NCBI GenBank assembly: GCA_026786335.1
Contig: JAJAYG010000148.1
Span: forward strand, 1-8,765
Reading direction: 5' to 3'
Length of the DNA: 8,765 nt
Source of the DNA: Chitinophagales bacterium
GTDB taxonomy: Bacteria; Bacteroidota; Bacteroidia; Chitinophagales; UBA10324
Translations under genes and position numbers: made by a program
Notes under the pieces: generated by a model
Database searches by the model: none
The model's input: the letters and a program-made list of their open reading frames with translations, nothing else
What the model was told of the DNA's origin: nothing
Shown: one piece after another, positions 1 through 6,093 of the stretch
Numbering within the stretch: position 1 is the first letter of the stretch
Layout: every line of letters starts with the position of its first letter

Positions 1-488
1 AAGTGGATGAAGGTTCAACTTTTAGTTTCACTTTAAGTTTTCAAAAAACCACTGCTGAAGTTGCATTAGAAAATGAAACAGGGGAATTCGTAACTGAAAT
101 TCAACCTGTAAAAGTATTGGTGGTTGAAGATGTTAAGCTCAATCAATTATTGATGAGAACCATATTGGAGGATTTCAAATTTGAATGTGATATTGCAGAC
201 AACGGAAAAATTGCTATTGAAAAACTATCCCAAAGGGACTCCTCGGGAGCAACCATTTCATACGATATTATTCTAATGGATTTGCAGATGCCGGAGATGA
301 ATGGATTTGAGGCCACAGAACACATTCGCAGTAAAATGAATTTACAAATCCCAATTATTGCACTAACTGCCGATGTTACCACTGTTGATTTAGAAAAGTG
401 TAAAGCCGTTGGCATGAACGACTACATTTCTAAACCCCTTGATGAAAAATTACTATACAGTAAAATTTTGGATTTAGTAAAATCTTAA
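1..488 (+). CDS. Hybrid sensor histidine kinase, C-terminal end with receiver domain (5'-truncated)
   Basis: The reading frame is open at the left edge (first whole codon at base 3), so this is the tail of a longer gene. Numbering from that codon, residues 3-13 (EGSTFSFTLSF) match the final strand of a histidine-kinase ATPase domain. A linker of about 20 residues follows, then a full receiver domain at about 36-160. The receiver has the acidic pair E42-D43, the phosphoacceptor D93 in LMDLQMPEMNG, the switch T122 in ALTAD and the conserved K144 in SKPL, so it looks competent for phosphorylation. In hybrid kinases this domain takes phosphate from the kinase's own histidine and passes it to an Hpt protein or tunes the kinase. 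The protein ends right after the receiver with no Hpt domain, so any phosphorelay partner is elsewhere. The sensor and DHp regions are outside the window. The gene converges on the surface-protein gene that ends at 619. Confidence 0.93.
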   Translation, partial: VDEGSTFSFTLSFQKTTAEVALENETGEFVTEIQPVKVLVVEDVKLNQLLMRTILEDFKFECDIADNGKIAIEKLSQRDSSGATISYDIILMDLQMPEMNGFEATEHIRSKMNLQIPIIALTADVTTVDLEKCKAVGMNDYISKPLDEKLLYSKILDLVKS

Positions 489-589
489 TAATTCAAACTC
501 TTACAGACACAGCAACTAATATAAATCGCTTCGTGCACAGTGTGTGAAAACATCGGTGGAATATCTTCTTGAGAAAAGCAAAGCAGCAC

Positions 590-610
590 GCAACAAATTG
601 TAAATGTTGC
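590..610. repeat. Short inverted repeat in the convergent intergenic gap
   Basis: The arms GCAACA (590-595) and TGTTGC (605-610) are perfectly complementary around a 9-base loop. The repeat lies just past the stop codon of the minus-strand gene ending at 619. It could act as a weak terminator for that gene, since the minus strand beyond it is moderately T-rich. The stem is only 6 bp and no clean T-run follows directly, so this is a tentative reading. The rest of the gap (489-618) shows no open frame or RNA gene that I recognise. Confidence 0.2.
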
Positions 611-618
611 TCTCCAAA

Positions 619-3600
619 TTAAAACACCGCCCTTATCTGCGCCTGCCCGGTGTGAACTGTTTTTGCGATGCCGGTATTTCTTCCTTCATAACTCAACGTC
701 ATCTCTAAGAATTTAGAGAGCTTGCGATCAAAAGAAACATTGAGCAAATAATTTTGACCTTGCTGCAAGCCCTGCAGCATGGCGTACTCAACAGGTGTAT
801 TGGTGGCGCCGGTAAAATTTACATTGGCGAAAGTAGCGGTTACATTGAGCACCCCTTTAGATAGCACATTGTATTTGAGATCGAGTATAAATTTATTAGT
901 GACGGCCGTTTCGCCATTTTCTCCAAAGTCATTATTACTGTTGCCATAATTGTAATTGAATGAAACGCGAAAAACATTGGATGGTTGAAAAGAGAATTGC
1001 GACTCACCTAAAAATCCTTTAATAAGGTAATCGTTCTGCGAAGCAAATTCAGATGCGTAACCATTTTGATTGTTGGTGAATTTTAAGATCTCAGAAAATT
1101 TTCTTGAGATGTTCCAGCGGATTCTGGTGCCATAATTTTTAAAAGTTCTTACTTCAACACCGCTGGTGAGTAAACTCTTTGAGCGGTTATTCTGGAACAA
1201 AAGATCAATACCGTATTTCGAATTTGATTTATTGAAATAGAGATAACCCGAAACAATGGAGGCAGTGGAGATTAAAACACTGTCGTCCAATTTTAAAAAG
1301 AAAGGATTGTACTGCGATAAAAAATTTCCTTTGAGCGATTTTTTATTTACCTGAAAAGTGGTGAGCGCCGAAAAGCGGTTCACTGTTTTTTGAAAACCCT
1401 TAGGTGTACGCCACAAGTTTCTTGGCGAAATTGAAAGTGCCTCATTAAACTGTGAGGTAAAATCTTTTACATACTCATTGGTGGGCAAAAATATTTTGAT
1501 GTAATCAGCATCACTTTGAAACGCCGCCACCTCAAATTCATTTATCTGCTGTATACCATCGTCGTTGTAATCAATCCAGGTGTAAGTGCCGGAGCCATCG
1601 GCAACGGCAGCGTAAGCATATTCAATTTTCGGCTCCTGCCCCGATCCGATTTCATAAAGTGTATTTGAAACCAAAAATCCTTTCTTCACATTCAAATCAT
1701 AAGTAACTCTGCCGAGCAGTGATTGATCGGGCTTTAGCAAAGTGAGTGTGGTGTCGGTAATTTTTAATACGCGATAAGTTCCGGTGAATCGCAAAGTGCT
1801 GTTAGGGTTCTTTAGAAATGCTGCTCCAAAATTCAAGGTGTTTCCTATTGTTGCTTTTTTAAATTCATTGCCCCTAGGAGTGTAATCAATGCGTGATGCA
1901 GCATCGATGTTCCAATTAATTTTTGCAGTATCGCCGCTCTTGAGATAAATTTTTCCTTCATTAAAATAAAAACTTGAATGCTGCAACGAATCGGTTTGTG
2001 ATTGAAGAATACTATTGTGCTCCTGCTCACCATGCAGGCCGATTGTAATTCCTTTCAATAATTTTATGGACTGTGAAACATCAAAAGAAGGCCGCAGGTA
2101 TTTTGAATTTACGGTATCGCTTTTTGATGAAAGAAAACTTACGATAGCGCTGGCACGAAATCCCTTGTGTACATAATTGCCGTTTACTGCATTGCTCAAC
2201 CCTGTATAATCAGTCTGGCGGTTAAAGAACGAAAGAGTGTATTGAATACTTCCTGCTTCAGCTTGCTGCAACTTAAGAGATGCTTTTGCAAAATTTTCAT
2301 TTTGGGCTGTGAGTGAAGCAGAATTTAAATTCCAGTCGCGGTCAAATTCTACCGAGCGGTAACGTTCAAGCGGCCTAAAGTTTTTTGCAGCAAATTCATA
2401 TTGCCCGTTTACAAAAAGTTGCGTTGGTTTGGTTTTGTTATCATTTAATAAAACTTTTTGACTGTAATAAATATTGGAAGCAACCCCGGCATTGTTTTCA
2501 TTTCCTATAGAAGAAAAAGTATTTACATCAGTATTGGAGAGCGCGCCTTCCCACGTGATCATCGAATTTTTATTCAGCTTATAATCAACACCTGTGGTAA
2601 GCAATTGCGTTAGCTGAGGAGCAATGATGGGTGTAATGGGTTCATAATCGCCTTGGGTAATTCCATTGATCGGCGCAATCCAATAATACACCCTGCCGTT
2701 TACAAGGTTGCCCGAAATTTTATAGTTGCCCTTTCCCGAACCTACGTAAGAAAATCTAACATCGTAATGAGCATTGAGCGGATCGGTTGAGTAAACATAA
2801 ACTGTATAACCCAGTGAATCTGCTTTTCGGTACAGCGGCCTGTCAGTCGTGAAAGCCACACTGTCAATATTGGAGTAATAGGCATATTGTAAACTATCAC
2901 CGGCCGCTGCAAGAATTATTTTTTGCGTATCGCCAAGTGTCTGTTGAACCGGTTGGTTTTTTGAATCCTGTTCTGTATAAAAATTAAAACGTGCATTCCA
3001 CTTATTGCTGTGTAATTCCTGATTCACATAAAACATGGATCGCAGGTATGCTTTATCTGAGTACTGAAATTCAACACTGATGCGCTTGTCCTTAGTGATG
3101 AGTCGTGTGGGAGTAAATGTGATTTCGCCTGAGTTGTAATCGATCACGTAATCGCGATCGCTGCCACGCACCATTAACTGCCCGTCAATATAAACACGTT
3201 CGGTTCCTGCCAGCAAAATAATGTAGAGTTCGCCTGCATTGCCGGTTAAGCGGTAAGGCCCCTGATTTCCTTCCAACCCTATAAATTCATTGCGGGCATA
3301 TTTTCCTTTTGCAACTGCGGCACTTACTGCTGTTTTAGAATTTAATTCTTTTCCATAATTATAGGCAGTTGAAAAACTTGCCCCTTGCAATTTCTTATAG
3401 AAATTCATGAAGTAGCCCTCAGGTTTTCCTAATTCATAATCGCCAACTACGAGTGATGATTTATTTTTTTTGAACTGAATAAAAATTTTATCAAACTCCT
3501 GCAGGTTTTGTGTGTTGCCTTCGGGTTGAATAGGAATATTGTTATCACTCATGGCGGCAAGCACATCTACATCACCTGCTAACTTGCCCTGCATCTGCAA

Positions 3601-4122
3601 ATTAAAACTTGAGTTAACTACCAGATCCTGATTGTTGCCCAATGTAATCCCCCTCGAAAAACTTCCGTTATAATCCAGCGCAGAAGAATTGAGGTTCGGA
3701 TTTATAAGTTCATCGGGCTTATAAATTATCGGCAACCTGCTAATGCTGTCAAACTTGTTGTATCGATTGTAATCTTTATGAAAATAATTTTTAGAGAATG
3801 GAAAAGCAAGTACGCGGTAAGAAATTGTGATGCTGTCGGGTAAAGGTTTTTTTTTCCAAACCAAAGTTGAATTCCATTGATTGATTTCATAATCTTCGCG
3901 ATTAATAAGTTCGCCGCTCTCTCTTTCACTCACAAAAACAGATTCGGCAATAAGGCTGAGTGAGTCTATAAAAACCGTATCGCCTTTTACCGCAAATGTT
4001 TTTGTTCTTGCATTGGAAAGTTGCTGCGCTTTTAAACTTAAAGTCATTAGAATGCTACCGGCAATTAACATGGTTGCCGTAACTTTTATAGCCGTAAATT
4101 GTAATAACATTATTTTATTCAC
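619..4122 (-). CDS. Large secreted outer-membrane beta-barrel-like surface protein with SprA-like sequence blocks
   Basis: The 1167-residue product starts with a signal peptide: a basic start, a hydrophobic core at about 14-30, and probable cleavage after KA at 31-32. The mature part is rich in alternating polar and aromatic strands, and the chain ends in Phe, as barrel proteins often do. Residues 158-256 contain GITLGNNQDLVVNS and DNNIPIQPEGNTQNLQEFDK. Residues 283-356 contain the block GTERVYIDGQ...DYVIDYNSGEITFT. From memory these resemble parts of SprA-type proteins of Bacteroidota, but the length is about half that of SprA, so I do not call it SprA. Residues 851-862 form an EF-hand-like loop. 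No type IX C-terminal sorting domain is evident. The frame starts with GTG at 4122, but ATG at 4110 (residue 5), preceded by an A-rich stretch, is an equally good or better start and keeps the signal peptide. The gene lies 110 bases downstream of the response-regulator gene. The exact function is unknown; a structural, adhesion or transport role at the outer membrane is inferred. Confidence 0.8.
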   Translation of the reverse strand: MNKIMLLQFTAIKVTATMLIAGSILMTLSLKAQQLSNARTKTFAVKGDTVFIDSLSLIAESVFVSERESGELINREDYEINQWNSTLVWKKKPLPDSITISYRVLAFPFSKNYFHKDYNRYNKFDSISRLPIIYKPDELINPNLNSSALDYNGSFSRGITLGNNQDLVVNSSFNLQMQGKLAGDVDVLAAMSDNNIPIQPEGNTQNLQEFDKIFIQFKKNKSSLVVGDYELGKPEGYFMNFYKKLQGASFSTAYNYGKELNSKTAVSAAVAKGKYARNEFIGLEGNQGPYRLTGNAGELYIILLAGTERVYIDGQLMVRGSDRDYVIDYNSGEITFTPTRLITKDKRISVEFQYSDKAYLRSMFYVNQELHSNKWNARFNFYTEQDSKNQPVQQTLGDTQKIILAAAGDSLQYAYYSNIDSVAFTTDRPLYRKADSLGYTVYVYSTDPLNAHYDVRFSYVGSGKGNYKISGNLVNGRVYYWIAPINGITQGDYEPITPIIAPQLTQLLTTGVDYKLNKNSMITWEGALSNTDVNTFSSIGNENNAGVASNIYYSQKVLLNDNKTKPTQLFVNGQYEFAAKNFRPLERYRSVEFDRDWNLNSASLTAQNENFAKASLKLQQAEAGSIQYTLSFFNRQTDYTGLSNAVNGNYVHKGFRASAIVSFLSSKSDTVNSKYLRPSFDVSQSIKLLKGITIGLHGEQEHNSILQSQTDSLQHSSFYFNEGKIYLKSGDTAKINWNIDAASRIDYTPRGNEFKKATIGNTLNFGAAFLKNPNSTLRFTGTYRVLKITDTTLTLLKPDQSLLGRVTYDLNVKKGFLVSNTLYEIGSGQEPKIEYAYAAVADGSGTYTWIDYNDDGIQQINEFEVAAFQSDADYIKIFLPTNEYVKDFTSQFNEALSISPRNLWRTPKGFQKTVNRFSALTTFQVNKKSLKGNFLSQYNPFFLKLDDSVLISTASIVSGYLYFNKSNSKYGIDLLFQNNRSKSLLTSGVEVRTFKNYGTRIRWNISRKFSEILKFTNNQNGYASEFASQNDYLIKGFLGESQFSFQPSNVFRVSFNYNYGNSNNDFGENGETAVTNKFILDLKYNVLSKGVLNVTATFANVNFTGATNTPVEYAMLQGLQQGQNYLLNVSFDRKLSKFLEMTLSYEGRNTGIAKTVHTGQAQIRAVF
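1537..1572 (-). other. EF-hand-like calcium-binding loop in the surface protein
   Basis: Residues 851-862 of the large surface protein read DYNDDGIQQINE. This fits the 12-position EF-hand loop: D at 1, N at 3, D at 5, G at 6 and E at 12. It lies between an aromatic strand (YTWI) and the segment NEFEVAAFQSDADYIKIF. I recall similar D-N-DG...NEFE segments in related Bacteroidota surface proteins. Calcium binding is inferred from the spacing of the acidic residues only; a hydrophobic residue sits at position 7 rather than the usual 8. Confidence 0.45.
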
Positions 4123-4232
4123 CGGCGCTTTATGATTCGCAAGTATAAGCGAGTTGATATAAAGCTAAAACAAAAAGATTATTGTGCAGGTAACACTACT
4201 TAAAGAAAGTTTACACCATGTTTTAGCAAGTG

Positions 4233-4934
4233 TTATTTATAAGCAAACTTGTACCCTACCCCCCTTATTGAATGAAAATATTTTGGATCGCGTGAATCTT
4301 TCTCAAAATGCTTTCGGAATGTGAGTATGAAATTATCAATGGTTCTTGTGGTGGGGAACACATCGTAACCCCAAACCGTTTGTAGTATTTCTTTTCTCGA
4401 TACCACTTGATTTTTTTTATCGATCAGCAACTTCAACAATGCAGCTTCGCGTTTGGTAAGCGGAAAAGATTTATGGTTGATTCCTTTTGCAGTAAAGTTT
4501 GAGAAATTAATTTCATTTTCATCGAACTTAAAGAGGTGGTTTTCTTTTTCATCCTTTGTTCCTTTCAAACTATGCCTGATCAAAACCTTTACACGAAGCA
4601 AAAGTTCTTCAAGGTTAAATGGTTTTGTGAGGTAATCATCGGCGCCAACTTTTAATCCGAGAACTTTATCTTCGCTGGTATCTTTTGCTGTGAGAAAAAG
4701 AATAGGGGTTTCACTGTTGTTTACTCTTATGGTCTGGCAAACTTTATAGCCATCCAACTCGGGTAACATAATATCAAGTATCACCATATTAAAACGCTGA
4801 TCATCAAACTTACGAAGAGCCGCCGGCCCGGTTTCAGCAGTTTCGACTTCATACCCTTCCAATTCAAGGTTGAGTTTAATTGCCTCAAGAAGATTTTTTT
4901 CATCTTCAACAAGAAGCACACGAGGTTGTTGCAT
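4233..4934 (-). CDS. OmpR/PhoB-family DNA-binding response regulator
   Basis: This 233-residue protein has the usual length and two-domain plan of the family. The receiver (about 4-120) has E10-D11, phosphoacceptor D54 in ILDIMLPELDG, T82 in FLTAKD and K104 in TKPF. A linker of roughly 15 residues leads to a winged-helix DNA-binding domain at about 134-231, with FPLTKREAALLKLL, the recognition-helix region TRTIDNFILTFRKHF and the wing motif SIRGVGYKF. Phosphorylation at D54 would promote dimerisation and promoter binding; the target genes are not visible. All key residues are present, so the regulator appears functional even though its likely kinase, 58 bases upstream on the same strand, has a broken frame. 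The start is ATG at 4934; no Shine-Dalgarno sequence is visible, as is common in Bacteroidota. The kinase-first order suggests co-transcription from a promoter upstream of the kinase. Confidence 0.95.
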   Translation of the reverse strand: MQQPRVLLVEDEKNLLEAIKLNLELEGYEVETAETGPAALRKFDDQRFNMVILDIMLPELDGYKVCQTIRVNNSETPILFLTAKDTSEDKVLGLKVGADDYLTKPFNLEELLLRVKVLIRHSLKGTKDEKENHLFKFDENEINFSNFTAKGINHKSFPLTKREAALLKLLIDKKNQVVSRKEILQTVWGYDVFPTTRTIDNFILTFRKHFEKDSRDPKYFHSIRGVGYKFAYK

Positions 4935-4992
4935 AAGAGAAGTTTTAGGTTTCTAAAATAATTTATTTGTTGTTGGTTTAATGAATAAAATT

Positions 4993-5310
4993 TTAAATAG
5001 CTTTTGGCAATGTTACTTCAAAAATGGAACCGCGCGGCAGGTTGTCACTCACACTCACGTTGCCTTTATGCAAGGCCATAATTTTCTCAACAATAAATAA
5101 TCCCAAGCCGGTGCCTTTAGTTTTTCTTGTTTCCTCCTGTCCTATTCTGTAAAACTTTTGAAATACTTTTTTCTTTTCGCTGTCAGGGATACCTAAACCA
5201 TCATCGGCAATTTTTAAAACCACCTTTTCATTTACCTCTTTTAAATCTATTCTTATTTTCGACTGATCAGTTGAATACTTAATTGCATTCTCAATCAGGT
5301 TTGTGATCAC
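4993..5310 (-). CDS. C-terminal part of the frameshifted histidine kinase: HATPase_c domain
   Basis: This piece carries the ATP-binding half of the kinase. Counting from a possible GTG at 5310, it has the N-box with N4 and N8 (NLIENAIKYS), the G1 box DDGLGI (D36, G38, G40), the F-box FQKFY (50-54) and the G2 box GTGLGL (66-71), and ends with the typical strand GSIFEVTLP. Coding sense in this frame clearly extends upstream of the GTG to about 5334 (GDKTALTS), so the GTG is probably not a true start but an internal Val codon. A separately translated ATPase fragment of 105 residues would lack the first strand and helix of the fold. The stop (TAA at 4993-4995) is followed after 58 bases by the response regulator. 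Confidence 0.7.
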   Translation of the reverse strand: MITNLIENAIKYSTDQSKIRIDLKEVNEKVVLKIADDGLGIPDSEKKKVFQKFYRIGQEETRKTKGTGLGLFIVEKIMALHKGNVSVSDNLPRGSIFEVTLPKAI

Positions 5311-5315
5311 ACTGG

Positions 5316-5987
5316 TTAGTGCTGTTTTATCACCGCTACAATTACAGCGGGTGAAATTGAAGACTCAAACTTTCTTACACTGCCAAACTGCTCTTCTGTT
5401 TTTTGCAGAACGTGTGTTGCAATAGCAGACAAATTGCAAGCTTCATTTTCAATTCTAAATGTGTGGTCTTCAATTTTTGCAGCAAGCAAAAGATTCTCAA
5501 CCAGCAGTTGAAGCCTGTCCATATCACTTACTGCATTGTGCAACAACGATTCATATTTCTCAGGTGGCAATTGCCGGTGTTTTAATAATGTTTGCATTGA
5601 TATTTTTGAGGAGGCAATGGGCGATCGTAATTCATGGGTAATGGAAAGAAGAAAATTTTTCTGTTGCCGCATTACTTTTAATTCGCGGTTAAGGCTTCGG
5701 TTTACCATAAACGTCATTACCACTAATATGATCAGAAATACAGTGCCTTCACCGGCAATCATGAATTCTTTGCGGTGGCGCTCCTTTTCAATTCCTTGCA
5801 TTTGCTCCGAAGCTTCAAACTCCTGAGTGCTTTTGTTTTGATAAATGAAATTGAGTTGCAGCAATTCGCGTTTCTCGGTATACGCTTCGTTGCTTATGCG
5901 AATAAGGAGCATGACCCACCATGTGAAGGATATAAAAATGTAGACTACCAAAAAATAAAAAATGATCAGTGATCTTCTCTTCAGCAT
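5316..5987 (-). CDS. N-terminal part of the frameshifted histidine kinase: membrane sensor and DHp domain
   Basis: This 223-residue piece has a transmembrane segment at about 7-29, a short outer loop at about 30-78 with many charged residues, and a second transmembrane segment at about 81-96. Only about 20 residues separate the second segment from the phosphoacceptor motif SITHELRSP, with H118 as the predicted phosphorylated histidine, so there is no HAMP domain. The DHp helices run to about 175, and the first strand of the ATPase domain begins before the frame ends. The last five residues (VIKQH) are probably out-of-frame. On its own this product could be phosphorylated by another kinase but could not bind ATP. 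The start is ATG at 5987, followed by a basic KRR that suits a cytoplasmic N-terminus. The upstream gene ends 106 bases away. Confidence 0.75.
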   Translation of the reverse strand: MLKRRSLIIFYFLVVYIFISFTWWVMLLIRISNEAYTEKRELLQLNFIYQNKSTQEFEASEQMQGIEKERHRKEFMIAGEGTVFLIILVVMTFMVNRSLNRELKVMRQQKNFLLSITHELRSPIASSKISMQTLLKHRQLPPEKYESLLHNAVSDMDRLQLLVENLLLAAKIEDHTFRIENEACNLSAIATHVLQKTEEQFGSVRKFESSISPAVIVAVIKQH

Positions 5988-6093
5988 AAATCAATCTTTG
6001 ATTTCGAGTGTTAAGTTACAATCATGCAAATCCGATTGCAACCATGTTATAAAAAAATGAAACTCATGTGACAATAAAATCATTTAAAATATT

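Larger units (their letters stand above)
4993..5987 (-). pseudogene. Membrane histidine kinase gene interrupted by a one-base frameshift
   Basis: Two adjacent frames together make one classical sensor kinase of about 331 residues. The upstream frame runs well to SISPAVIVA and then reads VIKQH and stops (TAA at 5316-5318). The -1 frame over the same bases reads GDKTALTSV and continues into the N-box NLIENAIKYS, which is what kinases of this type have at that point. Adding one G in the minus-strand GCGG (plus-strand CC at 5333-5334) would restore a continuous VAGDKTAL. The switch must lie between the upstream stop in the second frame (TGA at 5365-5367) and the TAA, so within 5319-5364. As written, the DHp and ATPase halves are separated, and no single complete kinase would be made without recoding. 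A real mutation and a sequencing error cannot be told apart from this sequence. The intact gene would be the partner of the regulator at 4233-4934. Confidence 0.8.

Noticed and set aside
619..4122. Calling the large surface protein a TonB-dependent receptor or SprA itself.
   Set aside because: No carboxypeptidase-like or plug domain is recognisable at the N-terminus, and the length is about half that of SprA, so a general barrel-like call is safer.
4140..4174. Possible Bacteroidota-type promoter for the surface-protein gene: minus-strand TATACTTG (4140-4147, one mismatch to TAnnTTTG) with TTTG at 4171-4174.
   Set aside because: The spacer is 23 bases, against the usual 19-21, and the region is AT-rich, so a chance match is likely. 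The leader to the GTG start would also be very short.
5316..5334. Programmed -1 frameshifting as the explanation for the split kinase.
   Set aside because: There is no classical slippery heptamer in the right phase, only an AAAA run, and the conserved GDK is encoded in the second frame before that run. A one-base deletion or sequence error fits better.
6051..6067. Terminator-like sequence after the NtrY-like kinase: minus-strand ATGA-GTT-TCAT followed by a T-run.
   Set aside because: The stem is only 4 bp and mostly A/T; too weak to call a terminator in AT-rich intergenic DNA.
5988..6093. Weak promoter-like match upstream of the two-membrane-segment kinase: minus-strand GTTG, 20 bases, TAACTTAA.
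   Set aside because: The spacing is right, but both elements have mismatches to TTTG and TAnnTTTG. Not distinguishable from background.
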